DNA of 64,000 bases from Thermoanaerobacter kivui (GTDB lineage Bacteria > Bacillota > Thermoanaerobacteria > Thermoanaerobacterales > Thermoanaerobacteraceae), in the NCBI RefSeq assembly GCF_000763575.1, contig NZ_CP009170.1:2319501-2383500 (forward strand), read 5' to 3'. Each line of letters starts with the position of its first letter. Position 1 is the first letter of the stretch. The notes below the pieces were generated by a model. The model had not been told where the DNA came from and searched no databases. It saw only the letters and a list, made by a program, of their open reading frames with translations. Below are positions 30,425-39,918 of this stretch, in pieces. The position numbers and the translations under genes were made by a program.

Positions 30425-32653
30425 TTAATATTGAAAATCATCAGCAAAGATATTACTGTAAGGTTTATCTATCAGTAAGCCTAAGTCTTTGTCATACTCA
30501 CAATATGCAAAACCTATATTATAATCTTGATCTTCAATAAGATTTTGCTTTTTTAATGCAATGTATCTTCTCTGAGAAATTCCAACTATATATCCTGTAG
30601 CTTCAAAATATTCCTTATTCTTAACTTTCTCTAAATACTCTTCTTTAAAAACATAAGGCACAACTTCTCTATTATCAAATAGTTCATAAAATTCTTCTTT
30701 TAAATGTTTTGTTTCAATAAATGGATACAACTGTTTTATAACATTTCTAAAACTTTCTTTTGCTCGAATAAACTCCTCATAATCTTTACCCACATATCCC
30801 TCTTTATAAACTTCATCAACTAAATTTTGTATTAGGTCCTCACTTAAAATGTCCCATTCTCTTAAAAGTTCTAATGTTTTACTTACCACTTGTTGATTTT
30901 TATATACATTTTTATCTACCTCAGACCCTTGTGAAAAAATATAAACTGGCGATACACCCTTATATCCTTTTCTGTTCACTCTTCCAAACCTTTGAATAAG
31001 TGCATCAATAGGAGCAGGTTCAGTATATAAAGCATCAAAGTCTATATCTAATGAAACTTCTATTGCCTGCGTACCAACTAATAATTGCACATTATCTAAA
31101 TTTTGCTCTATTTTTTCCCTATCTTTTAGAATAAACCTTGAATGTAAGAGGGCACTCTTATCTGTATATTCTTTTAATTCACTATAAACTTTTTGTGCAT
31201 GGCCAACAGTATTGCAAACAACAAGAACATTTTTATTCTCCTTTGTATCTTTTATTATTTTGCCTATATTAGAAAAAACATCTCCTTCAATAACTGAAAC
31301 TTTGTGCCTTGCAATTTTCTTAAGCTCTTCTTTTGAAGGCTCAATTAAACATCCTATATTTAGTTCTTTCATAAAAAGTTCTTTTAAAAATTTTGGCAGT
31401 GTTGCTGACATTATGAGAACTTCTACTTTGTACTCCTCTTTCAGATATTTTAAACTTTCAAGTATTAGAGCAGTAGTATGGGGATCATAGCTATGAACTT
31501 CATCTAAAATAAACAGCCCTCCTGTCATTTCTCCAATATGCTGTTCAAAGCCTCCTACCCCAAAAAAGTGCTTTAATATTTGAAAAGGAGTCAAAACTTT
31601 ATAAGGTTTAAAAATCTTTTGAGATAAGTTATATTTCGTTTTAGCTTTTGTCACCGCACTGAAATAATCCTCTCCCGATTTGGTAAACTCTTTATACAAA
31701 AAATATACCGCTTTTCCATGGAGCAAAGCAACTCTATCATCCCCAAAAGTATCTTTAAACCTATTATACATAGCATTAATACTTGCAGTATAAGGCAATA
31801 AATAAAAAATTCTCTTCCCTTTTACTTCATTTTGGTTGTTGTCACTCCACAAAAGAGAAGCCTCTGTCTTTCCATAGCCAGTCGGCGCAATCAAAACAGC
31901 CGAACCTTTTGTAGACATCGCCTTTAGCTGAGTATCTCTATACACCGGAAATTTAAATATTTCTTTCATGTTTGAAACTGCTTTTACTACTTCCTCTTGA
32001 GAAGCAGAAGACAAGTGGTCACAAGCAGTCAAAAAACCTCTTAAAAACAATTTTCTCTTCTCATTAGTGATTTTTTTATCCTCATAGTCATTGAGATACT
32101 CCTTTGCCGCCCAACAAAAAGCATCTTCTATCTCTTCAATGGATTTTATTTGATTTAAGCTAATTTCATAACCTAAAAACTCTTTGCTCCACTCCGGCAC
32201 CTTGTCCAACATAAATTGCAAATAGCTTATATTTTTCTCAAGTTCTTTCAACCTTTTTATATAATTATCCTTCCCCGGAGGTGTTAAAGTAGAGTAGCCC
32301 TCTTGCAATTCATATAAGTCTTTATGGTGTGTAATAATTGCAAGAGCTATATCTTTTTTTACATCCTCAGAGTATGGTAAGCATGAGATAAAACCTGCCG
32401 ATATTATCTCATGCCTATATCCCCAAGGTTTAGCTTCTTTTAGCATTTTTTGGAATCCTTCTGCTGCCTTACCAAAGTCGTGTAGAAATATAGCCGCAAA
32501 AAGATACTCATAAAATTTTTCATCCCCACAAATCTCAAGTACTTCTGGATAAGCCTCCTTTAGGCTTTTTAACACATTGAGTGCTTTTTGTGTATGCTGA
32601 ATAAGTGTCTCTTCTCCATATTCACTACTTTTTGCCAATATTTTTTTACCCAT
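30425..32653 (-). CDS. cas3: CRISPR helicase-nuclease Cas3 (HD plus DExH)
   Basis: 742 residues. The N-terminal HD nuclease domain has FLHDFGKAAEGFQ and ITHHKD. The superfamily 2 helicase follows with Walker A LIAPTGYGKTEASL, the DEVH box GLFILDEVHSYDPH, SATLPKFL and the motif VI region IQRFGRVNRKG. It is recruited by Cascade to unwind and degrade target DNA. It overlaps cas5 by 8 bp. Confidence 0.95.
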   Translation of the reverse strand: MGKKILAKSSEYGEETLIQHTQKALNVLKSLKEAYPEVLEICGDEKFYEYLFAAIFLHDFGKAAEGFQKMLKEAKPWGYRHEIISAGFISCLPYSEDVKKDIALAIITHHKDLYELQEGYSTLTPPGKDNYIKRLKELEKNISYLQFMLDKVPEWSKEFLGYEISLNQIKSIEEIEDAFCWAAKEYLNDYEDKKITNEKRKLFLRGFLTACDHLSSASQEEVVKAVSNMKEIFKFPVYRDTQLKAMSTKGSAVLIAPTGYGKTEASLLWSDNNQNEVKGKRIFYLLPYTASINAMYNRFKDTFGDDRVALLHGKAVYFLYKEFTKSGEDYFSAVTKAKTKYNLSQKIFKPYKVLTPFQILKHFFGVGGFEQHIGEMTGGLFILDEVHSYDPHTTALILESLKYLKEEYKVEVLIMSATLPKFLKELFMKELNIGCLIEPSKEELKKIARHKVSVIEGDVFSNIGKIIKDTKENKNVLVVCNTVGHAQKVYSELKEYTDKSALLHSRFILKDREKIEQNLDNVQLLVGTQAIEVSLDIDFDALYTEPAPIDALIQRFGRVNRKGYKGVSPVYIFSQGSEVDKNVYKNQQVVSKTLELLREWDILSEDLIQNLVDEVYKEGYVGKDYEEFIRAKESFRNVIKQLYPFIETKHLKEEFYELFDNREVVPYVFKEEYLEKVKNKEYFEATGYIVGISQRRYIALKKQNLIEDQDYNIGFAYCEYDKDLGLLIDKPYSNIFADDFQY

Positions 32654-33272
32654 GTATATATACTCCCCATTCTAATTCCTCATCGTACAAAAAGCTATCC
32701 CCTTCATATTCTATAAAATCTCCCAAAACATAATATGGTTTAATGCCAATAACCTCTCTTGGTATTGTATTTGAAAAATACATCGGTAGTGCCTGAAGAG
32801 GTCCCCATATTCCTTCTTCACAAAAAGGCACAACTGTACCGCCAACTCTTTTCCTGCCATGTTTTTGTATTAACTCAATCTCTTTTATCTCTGTCACCAT
32901 TATAAGGTCAGAACTTCTCCCCAAAAGGAGAGAATATTCTGGTTTTTTGAAGGCTTCTTTAAAACTTAGATTTGTGAGGTATATATACAAATCTGGATTT
33001 AACAAAAATTCTCTCTTATAGACATTAGATTTTACGCTATTATCATTTGAAAGCATGTATATAGTTTCTAAATCAACTCCTTTTGCATCACTTCTCATTA
33101 CATAACCTACTTTTGTATCCTGTGGCGTTACATACTCTCCTTTGGCAGCAGAAATAAGACCATATATAGTAGATACAGGCGGTACAGGTAAGGTAGGCTG
33201 ATACCCCGTGACAAAAATTGGATATCTAAATGATGCAGTCCAGCCCACAAGATGCACCCTTAAAACTCTCAT
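32646..33272 (-). CDS. cas5: Cascade subunit Cas5 (Cas5t type)
   Basis: 208 residues. The N-terminus MRVLRVHLVGWTASFRYPIF and the turn YQPTLPVPPVSTIYGLISAA are typical of the Cas5 RAMP fold, in which it caps the crRNA 5' handle. It lies 6 bp after cas7 and overlaps cas3, as in Tneap/Cst-type operons. Confidence 0.92.
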   Translation of the reverse strand: MRVLRVHLVGWTASFRYPIFVTGYQPTLPVPPVSTIYGLISAAKGEYVTPQDTKVGYVMRSDAKGVDLETIYMLSNDNSVKSNVYKREFLLNPDLYIYLTNLSFKEAFKKPEYSLLLGRSSDLIMVTEIKEIELIQKHGRKRVGGTVVPFCEEGIWGPLQALPMYFSNTIPREVIGIKPYYVLGDFIEYEGDSFLYDEELEWGVYIHG

Positions 33273-33278
33273 GTTATA

Positions 33279-34292
33279 TCACCTCTTATAAAAGCCACTA
33301 ACTACTTGCTGAAACTCAGATACCGCCTCATTTACTGTTAAAAGATGTACTTTTATGTTTGATAATGTTCTGTTTAACTCATCAGTCATTTGCCTTAAAT
33401 CCTCATTGTATTCGTCCATAAATCCTTCTCTTTTACCAATATACACATCAGATATAATGTTTTCTTGATAATCCAAAATAACTTCTTTTAAAGCTTTTAC
33501 ATTTATAGCAGCTTCTCCTCTATCATCAACTGCAATATTCATAAAAATGTTATTTCCGCAGTTTAAAATAGCTAAGACGATAAACTTTGGAGAAACATCT
33601 GTCAAGTGGAATGTTTGTTTAGCACCTCCAAATATATACGGCAGTACCCCTATGAGTTCACTAGCTCTTTTAGCCCTTACTTCCGCTGGTAAAGTTACCA
33701 CCTTGCCATCTTCTTCAACCGTACAATTATGTGCTTCCCATTCTTCTTTATAAGCTTCTGTTATATTCATATATCCAGTTTTATTTACACTGCTAAATCT
33801 ACCCACCGAATCTAAGTCAAGAGAAAAAATTCCTTTTAAAACTGTAGAGTAAAACTCATGTTCATAAGGCACAGGGTCTCCTTCATGTCTTGCCATAACC
33901 CCAAAATCATTCACAATATTTACAGGAGTTACAGAAATTAATGGTGAGCACTTAAAAGGAGAAACTCTTGTAAGTGTGCTACCAGACTTTTTACCTATTG
34001 CCTTCATATATCCAAACATATCATCATCTGGGTATTTAAAAGGATTTGCTGCCGTGAAGGCTATTTTAGAATCTCTCTCAATAGGAGACAATTCCCATCC
34101 AAAAATATTTTTTAAAGAACTCCTCACCCAATACCTAAAAGCCTGTCCTGAAACGTAAACGTATTCTCCTCTCCCTCTTCTTATCTTTTTTACAGCAATC
34201 GTATTTTCTGTCTTTGCCCCCACATCTGGCCCCGCATTATTCAAAGCAGAAGCAGGAGCATCTACTAATATAAACCCATTTACATTATTCAT
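33279..34292 (-). CDS. cas7: Cascade backbone subunit Cas7 (Cst2/DevR family)
   Basis: 337 residues starting NNVNGFILVDAPASALNNAG, with KIRRGRGEYVYVSGQAFRYW and GVMARHEGDPVPYEHEFYST. This is the DevR/Cst2 family of Cas7, which polymerises along the crRNA spacer. Its start overlaps the cas8 end by 8 bp. Confidence 0.93.
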   Translation of the reverse strand: MNNVNGFILVDAPASALNNAGPDVGAKTENTIAVKKIRRGRGEYVYVSGQAFRYWVRSSLKNIFGWELSPIERDSKIAFTAANPFKYPDDDMFGYMKAIGKKSGSTLTRVSPFKCSPLISVTPVNIVNDFGVMARHEGDPVPYEHEFYSTVLKGIFSLDLDSVGRFSSVNKTGYMNITEAYKEEWEAHNCTVEEDGKVVTLPAEVRAKRASELIGVLPYIFGGAKQTFHLTDVSPKFIVLAILNCGNNIFMNIAVDDRGEAAINVKALKEVILDYQENIISDVYIGKREGFMDEYNEDLRQMTDELNRTLSNIKVHLLTVNEAVSEFQQVVSGFYKR

Positions 34293-35664
34293 AACTTAAT
34301 TCCTCCTTCTCTATTTCATTATCACTCTCTTCACCAATAACAATTTCTTTTATCTCTTCATTTCCAGTAAGCCAATTATGTAACTGTTCATAAAGCCTAA
34401 ATATTATAAGGTCTTGAGTTTCTTTCCAAGACAAATTCCCCTCTGGAAAAAGGTATTTTTCGTATTCGTCAATGGTAAATAATGGCCTTTCAAATCCTGC
34501 ATTTATCCTGTCTTTAATTACCAGTCTTAGAACATTTCTAAACTCCCCATAAGTTTTTGCAGTCTCAAGTTGAGTAAGTCTTCGTACATTGCCTTTTGCC
34601 TTTATAAGTTCAGCAATATCGTCACTTACTCTTTTTATAGTCTCAAGCCTTTTCTCTTCCAAACCTCTCACTCCTTTCATGTAATACTCAAGAAAACTCC
34701 AGCCTACTAAAGTCTTTCTTTCGCTTGTGTCTACAAAATATCCCAATATTGACTCTCCTCTTAAAAGCCTTTCATAGACATCATTGCGTAAATTTTTGTA
34801 CTTCTCCTCATCTTCTAAATTAACTTTTTTGGTTGAGATGTACCCTCTTTTTATAACCTTTTTCCAGTTATCTTTTTCTTCGTGCTGAAGTGCATAAGCC
34901 AAAAATTTAAATATCTTATCTGGCATATCAAATATTGATAAATTATCAATAGGCGGTTGATTAAAATTAGTAAAATAGTAAAGTCTTATATTTGTATTAT
35001 CCTTTTGCCAATCCCTTCTGTCATAAGTCAATATAATATCTGAAGCTAAATGAAACAAGGCATTAACAGGGTTAGTATACCCTTCGTCATTACACCCTGT
35101 GTAGTTTTTTGTCGCCTTTTGCATATCAATAAAAGTTTTGCATTTATTAGCATAAATTTTTTCTGCTTCTTTATTGTTTGACTGCAAACATACTAAATTC
35201 CCAGCTTTATAAAAAATAAGAGGTGAAAATTGAATAGCTAAGGCACAGACAGAACAGTAATCTGCTCCTTCTTTGCCATAAGAAAAGAAATTTATAAAAT
35301 CACTTGTCCCTGTTAGAGGCACTTGAGTTTTTGTAAATTGTCTTTTATAATTTCTCCTGCCACATGCAATACAGTTTCCCCCGTTTCCTAAAACAGTGAC
35401 TTCTGATAATAACTCATTGAGAAATTTTGTATATTCTCCTTTTTTGTCTTTTACACTGGGATTTGTCAGCTTGCTATTTGGAAAGATAGAATACATTATC
35501 TTATTCCAACCATCTTTTGTATACAAATCCGTTATTTCATCTATTAAATTTTTAACCTCGTAATCCTCAATGTCTTCAGGTTTTTCCTTCCCCAGCCATA
35601 CTAACATAGCAGTTATTCCCGCATCAACAAAAGGATTTCCTGTATAAGTAAATATATTATTCAA
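34285..35664 (-). CDS. cas8: Cascade large subunit Cas8 (Cst1, CXXC-CXXC type)
   Basis: 459 residues with paired zinc motifs GGNCIACGRRN and YCSVCALAIQF, the hallmark of the Cst1 (Cas8a1/Cas8b-like CXXC-CXXC) family. The large subunit recognises the PAM in type I-B. It starts at a TTG at 35664 after GAAGGAGGTGAGTTAGGG and is the first gene of the eight-gene cas operon. Confidence 0.9.
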   Translation of the reverse strand: MNNIFTYTGNPFVDAGITAMLVWLGKEKPEDIEDYEVKNLIDEITDLYTKDGWNKIMYSIFPNSKLTNPSVKDKKGEYTKFLNELLSEVTVLGNGGNCIACGRRNYKRQFTKTQVPLTGTSDFINFFSYGKEGADYCSVCALAIQFSPLIFYKAGNLVCLQSNNKEAEKIYANKCKTFIDMQKATKNYTGCNDEGYTNPVNALFHLASDIILTYDRRDWQKDNTNIRLYYFTNFNQPPIDNLSIFDMPDKIFKFLAYALQHEEKDNWKKVIKRGYISTKKVNLEDEEKYKNLRNDVYERLLRGESILGYFVDTSERKTLVGWSFLEYYMKGVRGLEEKRLETIKRVSDDIAELIKAKGNVRRLTQLETAKTYGEFRNVLRLVIKDRINAGFERPLFTIDEYEKYLFPEGNLSWKETQDLIIFRLYEQLHNWLTGNEEIKEIVIGEESDNEIEKEELSYE

Positions 35665-35768
35665 CCCTAACTCACCTCCTTCTAATACACACTTTTACCC
35701 ATTTACCTAATATATTCTACAAAAACTCCTAAAATCCTCTATATTACCAGTAAAATTTTATAAAAAAA

Positions 35769-35792
35769 CTGATACCTCAAACCAGGTATCAG
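35769..35792 (-). terminator. Terminator of pepF
   Basis: CTGATACCT and AGGTATCAG form a 9-bp stem with a 6-base loop, followed by TTTTTTT on the minus strand. It separates pepF from the cas operon promoter region. Confidence 0.9.
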
Positions 35793-35815
35793 CTAAAATG
35801 TCAGTTCTTGTCGTT

Positions 35816-37617
35816 TTATTTTTCTAATTCCTCTGTTAATTTAATTATTTCATCTATTATACTGCCAATATACTCAATTGTATCCAATAATGGCTTTTCT
35901 GTGGTTATATCTACACCTGCCATTTTTGCCAGTTCTACTGGCGTCTTTGTTCCACCAGCTTTCAATACCTCTTTCCAGTCTTCTAAGGCCTTTTGTCCTT
36001 CTTCTAAATATCTCTTGTTTACTTGTGTGGCTATAGTAAGCCCTGCACTGTAAGTGTAAGGGTAAAGTCCCATATAATAATGAGGCTGTCTCATCCAGGT
36101 AAGTTCTGCTCCCTCATTTATTTTTGCTGAATCTCCCCAGAATTTTTCTAAAACTTCCCTCTTTATTTTATTCAAAATAGATGCTGTAACAGTACCACCT
36201 TTATCAATTATTCTGTATACTTCTCTTTGATAAGCAGCCTCTAATAGGTGAGTCACAAAATTGTGATAATAGGTTCTCGATATCAAAGTGGAAAGCACCC
36301 ATCTTTTCATTCTCTTGTCCTTATTATTTTTCATCAAATAATTAGCCATCAAAAGCTCATTCATTGTAGAAGGAGCTTCTATAAAGTACAAAGAAGGCCA
36401 AATATATTTTGATACTGGTGAGCTAGATAAAAATGCCCTGCATGCCCTAATTCGTGAGACAGCACAAATACTTCTCTCATCTTGTCAGTCCAATTAATCA
36501 ATACAAAAGGATGAGCTCCATAGGGGGTAGAGCAAAAAGCTCCTGTAGACTTACCTTTATTTTCAGCAAAGTCTATCCACCTTTCATTAAATGCCCTTCT
36601 TATCATTTCTCTATAATCTTCACCAAAAACTGACAAACCTTCTTCTATGTATTTTTTCGCTTCCTCAATTGTTATTTCCGGTTCAAAGTCAGGGTCTACT
36701 TCTAACTTCAAATCAGCAAAAGTCATTTCCTCTAAACCGTGTATTTTTTGAAGAAGCTTTGCAAATTTCCTCATATGAGGTGCTAAATGTTCCATTATCA
36801 AATCAATTTGCCTATCGTACAATTCTCTATCAACTTCCTGATGGAACAAAAGACTGTCAATAACAGAATCAAAACACCTTAAAGTTGCTATAGTCTTTTC
36901 CTTTTGCACCTGTGTCTGATAAACTGCTGCTATTGTATGCTGATATTCTCGCAATTTCTTAGAAAAAGCCTCAAAAGCAGCTCTTCTAATCTTAGTATCT
37001 TCTTCATATTCCCATTTTGTTTCAAACAAAGAAAAACTTAAAGGATATTCTTTCCCATCTACTTTAAAAGTACCAAAGTCCATATCTGCCAATTTTGCCA
37101 TATTGTAAATATGAAGTGGTGCTTCTAAAACAGTTGAAAGAGCAGACAAAACTTTCTCCACTTCTGGATTAAGGGCATGTTTCTTTTTTCTGAGTATTTT
37201 TCTAAGATAATTTGCATTCTCTTTTGATTCTTCTATAGCTTGATTTATTATTTTTTCATCTAATTCTATAATTTCTGACTCTACAAAACTTATCCTGCTT
37301 TCAATATCAGAGGCTATATTAGAAAATTTCATTTGTCTCTGTAGATTTTCTGTATTTGTTTGGTCCACTGAAACAGCCAAATGAGCATAGGAACCTGCAA
37401 GAGTAAGCAATTGGGCTAATACTTTTAATTTATCCAAGTAGTTGTTAATCGTCTTAGAAGTATCAAGTTTTCCTTTAAACTCTTCTTCCAACTCCTTTGT
37501 AAGTTCTTGCGCCTTCTTTATCGCCTCCTCATATTCCTCCTCTGTTCTGAAAATCCCTGACAAATCCCATGTCAATCTTTCATCTACATCTTTTCTCTCT
37601 AACAAATGTGTACTCAA
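35816..37617 (-). pseudogene. pepF: Oligoendopeptidase F, one-base frameshift
   Basis: Two frames give a normal M3-family peptidase of about 600 residues. The first (37617-36379) runs from LERKDVDERLTWDLSGIFRT to the zinc site FVLSHELGHAGHFYLAHQYQ. The second (36391-35816) resumes at LYFIEAPSTMNELLMANYLM with the third zinc ligand Glu and the C-terminal helices. A missing base within GGCCTTCTT near 36390 explains the break. Both halves are otherwise well conserved, so the loss is recent or a sequencing error. The TTG start has RBS AAAGGGGGAAA. Confidence 0.85.
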
Positions 37618-37773
37618 GAAAATTTCCCCCTTTTTAATATTTTTTTAGGTCTTTGCAGAATCCCAAAATCCTTATGAATTAAGGGATTCTGCTGTATATT
37701 TTCAAAGGAATTCACCCGCTTTCGTCGAATTTATATAGAGAACCAAATCCCAAAAAGAAAGGGAGGAACTCCT

Positions 37774-37914
37774 ATGAAAACTAAAGCTAAACAACTTTCT
37801 CTCTCCGATATTTACGATAATGTCCTATCCTTCTTTGAAGAAGATAAACCCAAGTTTATTAAACTCTTTGATTCCTTTATTGATTTATCTGAACTTATTC
37901 CGCCTTCTATTTAA
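37774..37914 (+). pseudogene. IS transposase N-terminal remnant
   Basis: A 46-residue ORF with RBS GGGAGGAACTCCT reads KTKAKQLSLSDIYDNVLSFF, then FIKLFDSFIDLSELIPPSI. This is the beginning of a clostridial DDE transposase; the remainder is deleted. It lies 160 bp upstream of the pepF start on the opposite strand. Confidence 0.55.
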
Positions 37915-38062
37915 AAGTAAACCAATCTCCTAATGTTGTAATAAAAAGGCCTATTAAAAGCAGTACAAAACGCGATTCTAATTTTTTCAGCAACTTGCTC
38001 CCTACATAAAATTCATCTTCTACTATTGCCCTTTCATATAGTAATTCTTTTATTTACAAACA
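37907..38062 (-). pseudogene. Unrecognised C-terminal fragment with one membrane segment
   Basis: A minus-strand frame without a start codon encodes KELLYERAIVEDEFYVGSKL, then LESRFVLLLIGLFITTLGDW and a TAG at 37907. The hydrophobic stretch suggests a C-terminal membrane helix. Family unknown; it overlaps the IS scrap by a few bases. Confidence 0.25.
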
Positions 38063-38189
38063 GCTCTTTACGTATCCTTCCTTAATTATATTATACATGT
38101 AAAAACAGATATTTCCAAAGAAAACTTCAAAACTCTTTAAAAAATTGATAAAATAACTGTTAAACATAATCTTACAAGGAGAGATTCAT

Positions 38190-38977
38190 ATGGATCTTGG
38201 TCTTAAAGATAAGGTAGCATTTGTAATGGCTGGAAGCAAAGGCCTTGGAAAAGCAGTCGCCTTGGAACTTGCAAAAGAGGGAGCTTACGTTTCAATTATG
38301 TCGAGAAGTAGTGAAAATTTAAAAAAGCCCAAGAAGAAACTAAGTCTATCACAGGAAAAGAAGTCTTGGCAATTGAAGGAGATGTAATTCGCAAAGAAGA
38401 TATTGAAAAGGCTGTAAAAGAAACAGTAAGTAAGTTCGGTACTATTCACATCCTCTTTGCAAATGCAGGAGGTCCTCCTGCTGGTGGATTTTTTGATGTA
38501 AAACCTGAAGATTACTTAAAAGCAGTGGAACTAAATCTAATGAGCACAATTTATGCAGTTTATGCAGTCAAAGACTACATGATAAATCAAAAATGGGGAA
38601 GGATAATAGCATCAACTTCAATATCAGTTAAACAGCCTCTGGATAACCTTATTCTGTCAAATGTATCAAGAATGGGAGTAGTCGCTTTTATAAAGTCTGT
38701 ATCAAATGCATTAGCACCTTTTGGAATTACTGCAAATGTGGTAGCACCCGGCTACACAATGACTGAAAGAATAGAAAATCTCCTTAAAGCAAGAGTTGAA
38801 AAAGAAGGCATAACCTTTGAAGAAGCGCAAAAATCAATGATTACAGACATCCCCATGAAGCGCTTAGGCACTGTTGAAGAATTTGCATCAACTGTTGCTT
38901 TTCTTGCATCAGAAAAAGCATCATACATAACAGGGGTAGTTTTACCAATTGATGGAGGTTTTATAAAAGGAGTGTAA
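38190..38977 (+). pseudogene. Short-chain dehydrogenase/reductase, one-base frameshift
   Basis: Two frames join into a 260-residue SDR. The first has KVAFVMAGSKGLGKAVALEL (cofactor glycine motif) up to SRSSENLKK, the second LAIEGDVIRKEDIEKAVKET, FANAGGPPAGGF, NVVAPGYTMTERI and VVLPIDGGFIKGV. Adding one A to the run at about 38325 restores a single frame. The usual catalytic YxxxK is replaced by NLILSNVSRMGVV, a feature of an atypical SDR subfamily, so standard oxidoreductase chemistry is doubtful. RBS AAGGAGAG precedes the ATG. Confidence 0.8.
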
Positions 38978-39022
38978 AAGCTAAGCTCCAAGCTTAGCTT
39001 TTACACTCCTTTTATAAAACCT
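38956..39022. terminator. 32-bp perfect palindrome at the end of the SDR gene
   Basis: The last codons of the SDR gene (AGGTTTTATAAAAGGAGTG, then TAAAAGCTAAGCT) are repeated exactly inverted after a 3-base loop. A 32-bp perfect hairpin is far longer than a normal terminator. It could end transcription or reflect an inverted duplication of the gene end. Confidence 0.85.
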
Positions 39023-39099
39023 TTTACACGCTATATAACTTCATCCCTCACTATTTTCCCATCCCTTATATTAATTTGCCTTTTTGCTCTATTTTAATC

Positions 39100-39493
39100 T
39101 ATAGAGTGAAAAGACCATATCTTATATAATAAAAATGGTAAAATAGAAAATAAAGTAGAAACAGTACAGGGGCCTTCGGGGGCTGGTAAAACAACACTTC
39201 TTAATATAATTGCAGATTTTGAAAGGCCTACAAGAGGAGAAGTTGAAGTATTTGGAATAAATGTTTCTTCACTTAAAGAAACTGCTTCAAGCTCATCAAA
39301 AATTGCCTCAAAACGGCTTGATGAAAATGGAAAATATATATGGCCACCAAATAACGGATTTGAGGGTACACCAGTAAAGAGAATATTCAAACCGGGAGAA
39401 AGGTTTGATAGATATGGGGATGAAACAGGAGAATTTACAGCGCCGAGAGGAACACCATTTGAATTTTTTATTTCTTTTATATGCTACTTGTAA
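39100..39493 (+). pseudogene. Fused scraps: ABC-transporter ATPase and TNT toxin domain
   Basis: One frame encodes VQGPSGAGKTTLLNIIADFE, RPTRGEVEVFGINVSSLKET (Walker A region of a MacB/LolD-type ATPase) and then, without a break, KYIWPPNNGFEGTPVKRIFK and PGERFDRYGDETGEFTAPRG, TPFE. The latter is the N-terminal half of the tuberculosis-necrotising-toxin (TNT) NAD glycohydrolase domain. The TNT piece stops in unrelated residues before its C-terminal catalytic part. Both pieces are non-functional. Confidence 0.7.
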
Positions 39494-39906
39494 ATAATAA
39501 GTATATCGCTTGTATAACCTTTTGAATCAAAATCTGATACAATTTTCCCCCATTCAAATTCTGCTACATCTGCCTTATAATTTTCCTCATCCCATTTGCG
39601 TTCTAATTTTATCCCTTTACTTCTTAAGTATTCATCATGTATTTCTTTCCTCTTAGGTTCATTATTCCATTCTTTTATAAGTGGACTGTCCATTGCAAGT
39701 GAAACTTCTTTTAAGAAGGAATCTTTGAAATATAAACTAATATAGAAATCTCTTCCGTCTATTTTGTGAGGTCCTCCTATGCTCATGTACATTTTTTCAT
39801 CTTGTCCGGTATAATATCTTGTTTTTTTGAACTCTTCAAGACTTAATTTCGGTGATAATATTAAATCTGAGTTTACTATTATCTCCCCTGTTTTTAAATC
39901 TATCAT
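39484..39906 (-). CDS. Candidate immunity protein for the upstream polymorphic toxin
   Basis: A 140-residue acidic, soluble protein (MIDLKTGEIIVNSDLILSPK ... DFDSKGYTSDILIIYK). I recognise no family. The start is the ATG at 39906 with AGGAGAGG 5 bp upstream, rather than the GTG at 39912. It follows the toxin reading frame by 12 bp on the same strand. Position, size and charge are those of immunity genes in polymorphic toxin loci. It is intact although the toxin carries a stop codon. Confidence 0.55.
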   Translation of the reverse strand: MIDLKTGEIIVNSDLILSPKLSLEEFKKTRYYTGQDEKMYMSIGGPHKIDGRDFYISLYFKDSFLKEVSLAMDSPLIKEWNNEPKRKEIHDEYLRSKGIKLERKWDEENYKADVAEFEWGKIVSDFDSKGYTSDILIIYK

Positions 39907-39918
39907 TTTCACCTCTCC

